The notes under the pieces: generated by a model
Told to the model about the DNA's origin: nothing
The model's input: only the letters and a program-made list of their open reading frames with translations
Database searches by the model: none
DNA from: Micromonospora siamensis
GTDB lineage: Bacteria > Actinomycetota > Actinomycetes > Mycobacteriales > Micromonosporaceae
Direction of reading: 5' to 3'
DNA length: 64,000 nucleotides
NCBI RefSeq assembly: GCF_900090305.1
Contig: NZ_LT607751.1
Location: 2,232,001-2,296,000 of the forward strand
Part shown: in pieces, positions 37,287-44,567 of the stretch
How positions within the stretch are numbered: the first letter of the stretch is position 1
How the letters are laid out: the number at the start of each line of letters is the position of its first letter
Translations under genes and position numbers: made by a program

Positions 37287-38500
37287 GGCCGTACCCCGCC
37301 GGCCGTGGCGGCGTCGGCGCGGCTGTCCCGGCGGCCGGTGACCAGGAGCCAGCCGGTGGCGACGGCGATGGTGGCGGCGGCGACGGCGGGCAGGGCTTGG
37401 GCCTGCCAACGGTCGAGCACCTCCCCGCCGAGCGTCGCCCCGCCCGCGATACCGAGGTTGAGCACGGTGATGCCGATCGCCCCGGAGACCGCTTCCCGGC
37501 CGGGTGGGGCGATCCGCAGCAGGTGGGTCTGGAAGACCGGTGGCAGCAGGCCGATGAGCACACCCCAGCCGGCGACGACGACGATCGCCACGGCGAGGTG
37601 CGCGGCGAGCAGCAGTAGCGCGGCGGCGGCAGCGGCCAGGCCGGCGCAGATCCAGCTGAGCGCCTGCCGTGGGTACCGGTCGGAGAGCGCCCCGGCCCCG
37701 GCGGTGCCGGCCACCCCGGCCACCCCGAAGACGAGCAGCAGCAGGCCGGTGGTGGTGACGTCGTAGCCACCGAACTGGCGCAACAGCGGCGCGATGTAGG
37801 TGTAGAGCAGGAAGTGTCCGGTGAGGACGAGACCGCCGGCGAGCGCCACGGCGAGCACGGCCCGCAGCGCCGGGTCCGGGCCGTCCCGTCGTACGGCCGG
37901 CCCGGTCGCGTCGGGCAGCGGCAGGCTCGCGATGCCCAGGGCCGCCACCGCGAGCAGACCGGCGAGCGCGGCGACGCAGACCCGCCAGCCGAGCGCGGCG
38001 CCGACGGTGGCGCCGGCCGGGATGCCGACGATTCCGGCCAGCGCCGGGCCGGCCAGCACCACGGAGACCGCCCGGCCGACCCGCGCCGGCGGGACGAGCA
38101 TGGCCACCAGGGGCACGAGCAGGGACCAGAAGAGACCGTGCGCGACGGCGGCGGTGATCCGGCCGGTGAGGGCCCAGCCGTACGAGGGGGCGAGGGCGGT
38201 GCCGGCGGTCGCCAGGGCGAGCAGCAGCAGGACGCCGGGGACGAGCCGTCGGCGGGGCGTCCGGCTGGTCAGCCGGGTCAGCGGGACGCTGGCGACGGCG
38301 ATCGTCAACGCCCACGCCCCGACCAGCCGCCCGGCGGCGGCAGGGGTGACGTCGAGGTCGTCGCCGATCTGGAGCAGCAGGCTCGCCGGCAGCAGTTCGG
38401 TGGTCACGGTGGCGAAGGCGGCGCCGGCGAGCAGCAGGAGCGTCCGCCAGGGCAGGCGGTACGCCACCTCCTCGACGGTCGCGGTGGGTTGAGGGCTCAT
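37283..38500 (-). CDS. MFS efflux transporter (12 TM)
   Basis: A 405-residue major-facilitator protein. TM1 reads LLLAGAAFATVTTELLPASL, as in the AraJ/Cml-like drug and sugar efflux subgroup (T-T-E-x-L-P). The TM2-TM3 loop holds LTSRTPRRRLVPG, and TM5 carries the antiporter motif C-like GPALAGIVGIPAGATVG. Divergent from the merR gene, with the MerR-type promoter between them. The mRNA seems to be leaderless, since the predicted start lies 1-2 bases before the ATG. Probably exports a toxic compound sensed by the MerR protein. Confidence 0.93.
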   Translation of the reverse strand: MSPQPTATVEEVAYRLPWRTLLLLAGAAFATVTTELLPASLLLQIGDDLDVTPAAAGRLVGAWALTIAVASVPLTRLTSRTPRRRLVPGVLLLLALATAGTALAPSYGWALTGRITAAVAHGLFWSLLVPLVAMLVPPARVGRAVSVVLAGPALAGIVGIPAGATVGAALGWRVCVAALAGLLAVAALGIASLPLPDATGPAVRRDGPDPALRAVLAVALAGGLVLTGHFLLYTYIAPLLRQFGGYDVTTTGLLLLVFGVAGVAGTAGAGALSDRYPRQALSWICAGLAAAAAALLLLAAHLAVAIVVVAGWGVLIGLLPPVFQTHLLRIAPPGREAVSGAIGITVLNLGIAGGATLGGEVLDRWQAQALPAVAAATIAVATGWLLVTGRRDSRADAATAGGVRP

Positions 38501-38508
38501 GGCGGGAA

Positions 38509-38539
38509 CCGTAAAGTCTCACACTGATGTGAGAGTCAA
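38509..38539 (-). promoter_or_regulatory. MerR-type promoter with 19-base spacer
   Basis: On the minus strand TTGACT (38539-38534) and TTACGG (38514-38509) are separated by exactly 19 bases, the overlong spacer on which MerR activators act. The spacer holds a perfect dyad, TCTCACA-CTGA-TGTGAGA (38517-38534). The MFS ATG begins 9 bases after the -10, so the transcript is leaderless or nearly so. The same dyad lies just upstream of merR and can also serve autoregulation. Confidence 0.8.
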
Positions 38540-38549
38540 GGAGCGGCGG

Positions 38550-38933
38550 ATGCGGATCGGTGAGCTGTCCCGGCGTACCCGGATCCCGGTACGGATGCTG
38601 AGGTACTACGAGGAGCGCGGGCTGCTGACGCCGCAGCGCACCGCGAGCGGCTACCGGACGTACCAGGAGTCGGATGTCGGGCGGGCGACGCTGGTCAGCA
38701 GCCTGGTCAGGTCGGGGCTGCCCACCAGGCTGATCCTGCCGCTGCTCGCCGACCTGCGGTCTGAGCCGGCGGAGGCGACCGACGCCGCCGACCGGGACGA
38801 GTTGGTCGACCTGTTCGCCGCCGAGTTCGCGCGGCTCGACAGCCAGGTCCGGTGTCTGAGCCTCAGCCGCGACGTCGTCGAGCGGCACCTGCGCCGGTTG
38901 CGCGCCGCCCGGGGCTGTCATACCCCTGTGTGA
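38550..38933 (+). CDS. MerR-family regulator
   Basis: A 127-residue protein beginning MRIGELSRRTRIPVRMLRYY followed by EERGLLTPQRTASGYRTYQE, the winged helix-turn-helix of the family. Then comes a coiled dimerisation helix (LVDLFAAEFARLDSQVRCLS). There is no long effector domain, only a short tail with Cys at 122. The ATG at 38550 has AAGGAG upstream; earlier in-frame starts are ignored. It probably activates the divergent MFS-oxidoreductase-hydrolase operon by twisting the 19-base spacer. Confidence 0.92.
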   Translation: MRIGELSRRTRIPVRMLRYYEERGLLTPQRTASGYRTYQESDVGRATLVSSLVRSGLPTRLILPLLADLRSEPAEATDAADRDELVDLFAAEFARLDSQVRCLSLSRDVVERHLRRLRAARGCHTPV

Positions 38934-38944
38934 GGCTGCGGTGC

Positions 38945-39595
38945 ATGGCCACTTTCGTTCTGATCCACGGAGGCGGGGGCAGCGCCTGGGACTGGCACCT
39001 GCTGGCCGCCGAGCTGACCGCCCGCGGGCACGACGTGGTCGTGCCGGAGCTGCCCATCGACGACGAGGCGGCGGGGTTGACCGAGTTCCGCGACACGGTC
39101 GTCGAGGCGATCGGCAACCGCCGCGACCTGGTGGTCGTCGGCCAGTCGTACGGCGCGTTCACCGCGCCTCTGGTCGCCGACCGGCTGCCGGTGCGGCTGC
39201 TGGTCCTGCTCACCCCGATGATCCCGCGACCGGGCGAGAAGCCGGGGGACTGGTGGGACGCCACCGGCTACCGCGGTCCGGAGGGGCTCAGCGAGGAGGA
39301 GCAGTTCTACACCGGCGTGCCGGCCGAGCTGGTCGCGCAGGCCCCGGCGCACGTCCGCCAGCAGGTCAGCGCGGAGTGGGACGAACCGTGGCCGCTGGCC
39401 GCCTGGCCGGACGTGCCGACGAAGGTGCTCATCGCCCGCGACGACAGGTTCTTCCCGGCCGACTTCCTGCGCGGGGTGGCCGCCGACCGGCTCGGCCTCG
39501 TGCCGGACGAGGTCGACGGCGGCCACACCGTGGCGCTCAGCCACCCGCGTCAGCTCGCCGACCGGCTCACCGGCTACCTGACCGGTGACTCCTAG
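38945..39595 (+). CDS. Alpha/beta hydrolase (EstA/SalA-like)
   Basis: A 216-residue hydrolase with FVLIHGGGGSAWDWHLLAAE (oxyanion hole), a nucleophile elbow VVVGQSYGAFTAPLVADR with Ser in GQSYG, an acid region KVLIARDDRFFPADF and the catalytic His in EVDGGHTVALSHPRQLA. The small size and missing cap match the Pfam Abhydrolase_6 esterases common in actinobacteria. Starts 11 bases after the merR stop; a TGAGGCT element at that junction may give a separate promoter. Confidence 0.87.
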   Translation: MATFVLIHGGGGSAWDWHLLAAELTARGHDVVVPELPIDDEAAGLTEFRDTVVEAIGNRRDLVVVGQSYGAFTAPLVADRLPVRLLVLLTPMIPRPGEKPGDWWDATGYRGPEGLSEEEQFYTGVPAELVAQAPAHVRQQVSAEWDEPWPLAAWPDVPTKVLIARDDRFFPADFLRGVAADRLGLVPDEVDGGHTVALSHPRQLADRLTGYLTGDS

Positions 39596-39735
39596 GGGCG
39601 AGCGGCTGGGCCGGCCCGTCACTACGGTGCGGAGGATGGACGGTTCTCATCCGCCGGTGGCCGGCATCGTGCACGAGGTGCCCGGCTCGACCGGGCCGGC
39701 TTTCGGGACGCCGCCGCGCCGGCCCGCCGCAGGCC

Positions 39736-40173
39736 CTAGTCGAGGCAGAACTCGTTGCCCTCGACGTCCTGCATGACCAGGCAGGACTCGTTCTCCTCGT
39801 CGGCGAGCATGAGTCGTACGCGCCTCGCGCCGATGGCTTCCAGGCGGGCGGATTCGGACTCGAGCACGGCCAGGCGCTCCTCGCCCACCAACCCGGTGAC
39901 CACCCGGACGTCAAGGTGCAGCCGGTTCTTGGTGACCTTGCTCTCCGGGACGCGCTGGAAGTACAGGCGGGGGCCGGCTCCGGTGGGGTCCTGGGCCACC
40001 GCCCAGGCCCCGCGCTGCTCCTGCGGCAGCGTGAGCTCGTAGTCGTCCCAGGAGTCGAACCCCTCCGGCGACGGCGGCGGGACGTACCCGAGCGCCGCAC
40101 ACCAGAAGCGGGCGACGCGCCGGGGGTCGGCGCAGTCGAAGGTGATCTGGACCTGCTTGATCGGGCTAGCCAT
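39736..40173 (-). CDS. VOC-superfamily (glyoxalase-like) protein
   Basis: About 145 residues from the ATG at 40173 (MASPIKQVQITFDCADPRRV). Two beta-alpha-beta-beta-beta units are visible: the first ends in LYFQRVPESKVTKNRLHLDV and the second in MQDVEGNEFCLD, the usual terminus of this class (N-E-F-C-L). His in RLHLDV and Glu in GNEF are the expected metal ligands. Substrate unknown. The longer frame from 40215 has no ribosome binding site, so it was shortened. Confidence 0.88.
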   Translation of the reverse strand: MASPIKQVQITFDCADPRRVARFWCAALGYVPPPSPEGFDSWDDYELTLPQEQRGAWAVAQDPTGAGPRLYFQRVPESKVTKNRLHLDVRVVTGLVGEERLAVLESESARLEAIGARRVRLMLADEENESCLVMQDVEGNEFCLD

Positions 40174-40230
40174 GGCGCCACCGTAGGTGAAGATCCTTTG
40201 CCGTCGCCAGATCATTTCGGAGTGCCGGTC

Positions 40231-40809
40231 TCAGCCCGGCTGACTCAGCCGCTTCATCGGCTCGGCGCCGGCCCGGAGCGGCTCGACGGTCGGGATGACC
40301 CGGCGGCGGTAGCGGACCTCGACGTAGGGGAAGCCCCGGGAGTCGTCGGTCTTCCGCGAGCCGTCGGCGCGCCAGCCGTCGGCCTCGTAGAAGCGTCGGG
40401 CGCGGTCGTTCGTCTCCAGCACCCACAGGACGAGCTCCCGGTAGCCGGCGTTCGCCAGCCGGCGCACCCCGGCCGCCATCAGGAGCCGGCCGGCGCCCCG
40501 TCCCCAGTGCTCCGGCAGCAGATAGAGGGCCTGGATCTCGCCCACCAGGTCGGGATCCGTGTCGGGGTCGCGGCTCGGTGAGACGTTGACCAACCCGATC
40601 ACGCCGTCGGTGTCGTGGACGAGCACCAGGGTGCCGGCCGGTGGACGGTCCTCGCGGATCCAGTCCCGCCAGCCCTGCCGGCGCTGGGTCGGGTCCAGCT
40701 GGTCGAGGTAGTCCTGCGGGACCTTGCCCCGGTACGCCTCCTGCCAGCTGCGGATGTGGACGACGGCCAGTGCCTCGGCGTCCCGCTCGGTGGCGGTTCG
40801 GACGATCAT
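40231..40809 (-). CDS. GNAT-family N-acetyltransferase
   Basis: A 192-residue protein starting MIVRTATERDAEALAVVHIR. Motif A reads IQALYLLPEHWGRGAGRLLM (Q/R-x-x-G-x-G/A variant), followed by LVLWVLETNDRARRFYEADG, both diagnostic of GNAT enzymes. The acceptor is not predictable. Its start is 134 bases from the divergent ArsR promoter. The frame extends upstream to 41022 but the extra part reads as antisense to arsR and is rejected. Confidence 0.92.
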   Translation of the reverse strand: MIVRTATERDAEALAVVHIRSWQEAYRGKVPQDYLDQLDPTQRRQGWRDWIREDRPPAGTLVLVHDTDGVIGLVNVSPSRDPDTDPDLVGEIQALYLLPEHWGRGAGRLLMAAGVRRLANAGYRELVLWVLETNDRARRFYEADGWRADGSRKTDDSRGFPYVEVRYRRRVIPTVEPLRAGAEPMKRLSQPG

Positions 40810-40868
40810 GCCCCGACACGATGCCAGGTCCTGCTCTCGTCGTCGTCCCGAAAAGCCGCTGGCTGGGC

Positions 40869-40934
40869 TTTCAACATTCTGGTTGACAGCGCCGGGCGGC
40901 GCGAATACGGTCCTTTTCAACCGAATGGTAGAAA
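40869..40934 (+). promoter_or_regulatory. Consensus promoter flanked by two similar dyads
   Basis: TTGACA at 40883-40888, a 17-base spacer and TACGGT at 40906-40911 form the best promoter in the window. Two related 20-base elements flank it: TTTCAACATTCTGGTTGACA at 40869-40888, ending on the -35, and TTTCAACCGAATGGTAGAAA at 40915-40934, just after the start point. Each contains an inverted repeat (TCAAC/GTTGA in the first, TTTCAACC/GGTAGAAA in the second). An ArsR dimer on each would block the polymerase. Confidence 0.75.
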
Positions 40935-40949
40935 GTGGGGGAGATGGCG

Positions 40950-41306
40950 GTGGACACCCTGTCGCGGGTCTTCGCGGCGCTCGCGGACCCGACCAGGCGG
41001 GACATGGTGGCCCGGCTCGCATCCGGGGACGCCACCGTGGGCCAGCTCGCCGAGCCCTACCCGATGACCCTCCAGGCGATCTACAAGCACCTCAAGGTGC
41101 TGGAGGACGCCGGCGTGGTGAGCCGACCGGCGGGGCCGCAGCCCCGACCGGTGCGGCTGGAGGCGGAGGTCTTCGACCTGATGGACACGTGGATCGAGCG
41201 CTACCGGCGCGAGGCCGAGGCACGCTACCGCCGCCTCGACGCCGTGCTGGCGCGGATGGACCAGGACCCGGCCAACGACCGGACCGAGGAGGAAGGCGCG
41301 GCATGA
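40950..41306 (+). CDS. ArsR/SmtB-family winged-helix regulator
   Basis: About 118 residues. VFAALADPTRRDMVARLA, the recognition region QLAEPYPMTLQAIYKHLKVL and a wing follow the ArsR pattern of the metal-independent subgroup that controls SRPBCC proteins. No metal-binding cysteine pair is seen. The GTG at 40950 is preferred since GGGGGAG is 6 bases upstream; the ATG at 40944 abuts that sequence. The stop overlaps the SRPBCC gene (ATGA). Confidence 0.9.
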   Translation: MDTLSRVFAALADPTRRDMVARLASGDATVGQLAEPYPMTLQAIYKHLKVLEDAGVVSRPAGPQPRPVRLEAEVFDLMDTWIERYRREAEARYRRLDAVLARMDQDPANDRTEEEGAA

Positions 41307-41785
41307 GCACCAGCAAACAGGCCACCATCGAGGCCGACCCCAAGCTGCCGATCATCCGGATCAGCCGGGAGTTCGACGCCACCCCCGCGCAGCTGTTCCG
41401 GGCGCACACCGACCCGCAGCTGTTCGCCCAGTGGATCGGCCCCGACCGGATGGCCAACCGGATCGAGGAGTGGGACGCCCGCCCGGGCGGCAGCTGGCGC
41501 TACGTCGCCACCCGCGACGGCCAGGAGTACGCGTTCCGCGGCTGCTTCCACGACGTACGACCGGACCGGATCGTGCAGACGTTCACCTTCGAGGGGCAAC
41601 CCGACGGCGTGGCGCTGGAGACGCTCTGGTTCGACGACCTCGGCGACGGCCGTACGCTGCTGCGCACCCAGTCGCTGGTCGACAGCTTCGAGGCCCGGGA
41701 CGCGTGGCTGGCCAGCGGCATGGAGACCGGGGTCGACCAGGGCTACGCCAAACTCGACGGGATGCTCGCCGATGGCACTGTCTGA
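41303..41785 (+). CDS. SRPBCC (AHSA1-like) domain protein
   Basis: A 160-residue START-like fold of the AHSA1 group. IIRISREFDATPAQLFRAHT begins the domain, followed by FAQWIGPDRMANRIEEWDAR, PGGSWRYVATRDGQEYAFRG and the closing GMETGVDQGYAKLDGML. The cavity is presumed to bind a hydrophobic ligand. Such genes are almost always paired with an ArsR regulator in this order. It overlaps arsR by 4 bases and the next gene by 14. Confidence 0.93.
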   Translation: MSTSKQATIEADPKLPIIRISREFDATPAQLFRAHTDPQLFAQWIGPDRMANRIEEWDARPGGSWRYVATRDGQEYAFRGCFHDVRPDRIVQTFTFEGQPDGVALETLWFDDLGDGRTLLRTQSLVDSFEARDAWLASGMETGVDQGYAKLDGMLADGTV

Positions 41786-42344
41786 ACACCCCGCGCAGCG
41801 GCACCGGCAGGTCAGCGGCGCCTTCACCGACCGGGTCCGGGGCGTCCGGGCGTGGGACGTCCCCGCACCTGTCCCGGGGTGGACCGCCCGCGACGTCGTA
41901 CGCCATCTGGTCGAGTGGTTGCCGCCGTTCCTGGCCGGCGGCGCCGGCGTGCGGCTGCCCGCCGGGCCGTCGGTCGACGACGACCCGGTGGCCGCGTGGC
42001 AGGTGCACTGCGAAGGCGTTCAGGCCCTGCTCGACGATCCGGCCACCGCCGGTCGCCTGCTGACGGACCGGCACGTCGGCGAACTGCCGCTGGACCGGGC
42101 GATCGACCAGTTCTACACCAGCGACGTGTTCATGCACACCTGGGACCTGGCCCGCGCCACCGGCCAGGACGAACGTCTCGACCAGGATTTCTGCGCGCAG
42201 CTGCTGGCCGGCATGGAGCCGATGGAGGAGCTGATCCGCTCCTCCGGGCAGTACGGTCCCCGGGTGCCGGTGAAGGAGGACGCCGACCCGCAGACCCGGC
42301 TGCTGGGCTTCATCGGCCGCGATCCGGCCGCCCGGGTCAGCTAG
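41772..42344 (+). CDS. Mycothiol-dependent maleylpyruvate isomerase-like (TIGR03086/DinB-like) protein
   Basis: A 190-residue four-helix protein. VPGWTARDVVRHLVEWLPPF carries the first metal-ligand His and FMHTWDLARATGQDERL the second (H-x-W-D-L-A-R-A-T), as in MDMPI-N/TIGR03086 proteins, which use mycothiol or other small thiols. Third gene of the ArsR operon, overlapping the SRPBCC gene by 14 bases. The pair probably handles a small toxic or aromatic compound; this is inference. Tail-to-tail overlap of 8 bases with the following gene. Confidence 0.88.
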   Translation: MALSEHPAQRHRQVSGAFTDRVRGVRAWDVPAPVPGWTARDVVRHLVEWLPPFLAGGAGVRLPAGPSVDDDPVAAWQVHCEGVQALLDDPATAGRLLTDRHVGELPLDRAIDQFYTSDVFMHTWDLARATGQDERLDQDFCAQLLAGMEPMEELIRSSGQYGPRVPVKEDADPQTRLLGFIGRDPAARVS

Positions 42345-42948
42345 CCGGCGACCGCCGGCCACCGTGCGAGGCGACCAGGGCGTCGGCCACGATCGCGGCG
42401 TCCGCCTCGGCGACGTCGGCGGGATATTCCGGCAGCAGGTCGTCCCAGACGGGCAGCCACGAACCGAAGAACTGGGCCTGGCCCTCGGGCCGGGCGAAGA
42501 ACCAGATGTGCAGGTGGGCCGCCCCGTCGCCGACGCGGTAGACGTGGGCGCGGGAGATGTGCGGCAGGGCCTGCACGTGGCGGGCGATGCGGGTGGTCAG
42601 CAGCCCCAGCTCGGCGGCGAGCTCGTCCGGCAGGTCCGCCAGGTCGTGGTGGTCCAGGGGGTAGAGCATCAGCACCAGCGGGACACCCACCCCCGCAACC
42701 CGCGCCAGCCGCCACCGGTCGTTGAACCAGATGCCCTTGTCGCGGCCCCGGCACGGCCCGCAGTCCGCCGGGTCCTCGCCGTGCCGGGCGCCCTCGGGCA
42801 GCACCGGCGGGCGCAGCGGCGTGACCCTCAGCCCCTGCTGCTCGAACGGGCTGATCTCCCAGGCCGTCATCCGGGCCAGGGGAAGCCGCCGCTCGTCGTC
42901 CGCGGCGGAGAGCGCGTGCTGGTGGAACTCTTCGGGACTCAAGGCCAT
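42337..42948 (-). CDS. HIT-like domain protein
   Basis: A 203-residue protein. The segment VYRVGDGAAHLHIWFFARPE supplies a H-x-H-x-x motif like the HIT superfamily active site, and DHHDLADLPDELAAELGLLT is the preceding helix. CGPCRGRDKGIWFNDRWRLA is a further conserved patch with a Cys pair. This layout suggests a nucleotide hydrolase or transferase, but the third histidine of a classic HIT triad is not present. Family assignment is by motif only. Confidence 0.65.
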   Translation of the reverse strand: MALSPEEFHQHALSAADDERRLPLARMTAWEISPFEQQGLRVTPLRPPVLPEGARHGEDPADCGPCRGRDKGIWFNDRWRLARVAGVGVPLVLMLYPLDHHDLADLPDELAAELGLLTTRIARHVQALPHISRAHVYRVGDGAAHLHIWFFARPEGQAQFFGSWLPVWDDLLPEYPADVAEADAAIVADALVASHGGRRSPAS

Positions 42949-43007
42949 GCCGGGCAGGCTAGTACGACCAAGATCTCTTCGTTGCCCCGCCGACTAGGGT
43001 GCGGTGC

Positions 43008-43646
43008 ATGGGCGACCGTGACTGGCTCGACGACACCCGCACCTCCTACGACACCGTGGCGGCGAGCTACGCCGACCTGCTGCGCGACGCGCTCGCCGAC
43101 GCACCGTTCGAGCGGGGCGTCCTCGGGCTCTTCGCCGAGCTGGTCCGGGCCCAGGGGATCGGGGAGGTGGCCGACGTCGGCTGCGGTCCGGGCCGGCTCA
43201 CCGCGTACCTGCACGGCCTCGGACTGGACGCGTTCGGCGTGGACCTGTCGCCCGCGATGGTCGACGTGGCCCGGCGGGACCACCCGGACCTGCGGTTCGA
43301 GGTGGGCTCCATGACCCGCCTGGAGATCGCCGACGGGAGCCTGAGCGGGCTGCTGGCCTGGTTCTCGCTGATCCACGTCCCCGACGAGGAGGTGCCGGCG
43401 GTCCTCGCCGAGTTCCGCCGGGTGCTGCGACCCGGCGGGGTGGCGCTGCTCGGCTTCTTCGCCGGTGACGGCAGCAGGCTGAAGACGCAGGGCTACGGCG
43501 GCCACCCCATGCACGTGTACGTCCACCGCCGTCCGCCGGCCCGGGTGGCGGCCTGGCTGGAGGCCGCCGGGCTCACCGTCGACGCGGAGATGACGCACCG
43601 GCCGTCCCCGGACGTCGAGGGCGGGTTCGTCTTCGCCCACCGCTGA
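43008..43646 (+). CDS. Class I SAM-dependent methyltransferase (UbiE-like)
   Basis: A 212-residue protein with motif I VADVGCGPGRLTAYLHGLG, acidic loop FGVDLSPAMVDVARRD, motif II GLLAWFSLIHVPD and post-motif VLRPGGVALLGFFAGDG. These match the Methyltransf_11/25 group. ATG 43008 is favoured over the GTG at 42999. TAGGGT at 42995-43000 ends 7 bases before the ATG, so the mRNA is likely leaderless. Substrate unknown. Confidence 0.93.
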   Translation: MGDRDWLDDTRTSYDTVAASYADLLRDALADAPFERGVLGLFAELVRAQGIGEVADVGCGPGRLTAYLHGLGLDAFGVDLSPAMVDVARRDHPDLRFEVGSMTRLEIADGSLSGLLAWFSLIHVPDEEVPAVLAEFRRVLRPGGVALLGFFAGDGSRLKTQGYGGHPMHVYVHRRPPARVAAWLEAAGLTVDAEMTHRPSPDVEGGFVFAHR

Positions 43647-43709
43647 CGCCCTCGGTCCCGCCCTGTCGCGGGACCACGGGCGAGGGGCGGTTGGGGAAGA
43701 CTGGCGGCC

Positions 43710-44300
43710 ATGGCAGACATGACCGATCCGAAGACCGCACTGCTCCACTACCTCCGTGGGAACCGCGACGACCTCATCGCCAAGCTGGACGGGCTGACCG
43801 AACGCGAGGCCCGGCTCCCCGGCACCCCGACGGGCACCAACCTGCTGGGCATCGTCAAGCACTGCCTGAACGTCGAGGCCGGCTACTTCGGACCGACCTT
43901 CGGGCGTCGCTTCCCCACGCCCGAGGAACTGGTCAGCGACGAGGAGTTCGAGGCCGACCCGCAGGCGGACTGGTACGCCCGGGAGGACGAGACCAAGGAC
44001 GGGCTGATCGACCTGTACCGCCGGGTCGCGGCATTCGCGGACGAGACGATCGAGCAGCTGCCGCTGGACGCGCCGGGGCAGGTGCCGTGGTGGCGGCCGG
44101 GTTCACCGCCGGTGACCCTGCACCGGGTCATCGTCCACGTGATCACCGACGTCGCCCGGCACGCCGGTCACGCCGACATCGTGCGCGAGCAGCGCGACGG
44201 CGCGGTCGGCTGGCAGGGCGCGAACGGCAGCCTCCCGGACGGCTACGACTGGCCGGCGTACGTGGCGCGGCTGACGAAGCTCGCGGACCGGTTCAGCTGA
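43710..44300 (+). CDS. DinB-family (DUF664) protein
   Basis: A 196-residue four-helix bundle with all three metal-ligand histidines: IVKHCLNVEAGYF near residue 52 and the pair in HVITDVARHAGHADIVRE near 145-155. Starts MADMTDPKTALLHYLRGNRD. DUF664 proteins are probable thiol-dependent enzymes (bacillithiol or mycothiol S-transferase type). Monocistronic; ends 267 bases before the GlnA-like gene. Confidence 0.92.
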   Translation: MADMTDPKTALLHYLRGNRDDLIAKLDGLTEREARLPGTPTGTNLLGIVKHCLNVEAGYFGPTFGRRFPTPEELVSDEEFEADPQADWYAREDETKDGLIDLYRRVAAFADETIEQLPLDAPGQVPWWRPGSPPVTLHRVIVHVITDVARHAGHADIVREQRDGAVGWQGANGSLPDGYDWPAYVARLTKLADRFS

Positions 44301-44517
44301 CGGCAGGGTGACGCGGGACCCTGGTGAAGGCACGGCGGCGACGAGGATGCGTCGGCGGTCGTGCCGACGGTGTTGAGCAGTGCACATCGCGCTCCTCCCC
44401 ATCATGACCTGGCGCCTCCGTTGGCGCCCGACCCGTCTCGCCCGCTTGCCATCGACGAACATCAAGAGAAGAAGTGCGCGGCGTCGATCGGGTTTGCCGA
44501 CGTGTCGACCAGGGGCA

Positions 44518-44547
44518 TTGACGGTGATCGGGTCCGGCCAGTAGACC
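44518..44547 (+). promoter_or_regulatory. Promoter of the GlnA-like operon
   Basis: TTGACG at 44518-44523 and TAGACC at 44542-44547, spaced 18 bases, precede the ligase ATG by 20 bases. The rest of the gene-free stretch 44301-44517 holds a short dyad CAGGGT/ACCCTG soon after the DinB stop and otherwise nothing I can identify. Confidence 0.6.
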
Positions 44548-44567
44548 TTGGTGATGGAGGCGCACCC

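Noticed and set aside
37287..38921. Upstream extension of the NADP oxidoreductase frame to 869 codons
   Set aside because: The extension covers the MFS gene in another frame and reads as arginine-rich low complexity; the GTG at 37286 fits the family length and the GTGA overlap.
40810..41022. N-terminal extension of the GNAT gene at 40231
   Set aside because: It would run through the ArsR promoter and into arsR; the ATG at 40809 starts exactly at the family N-terminus.
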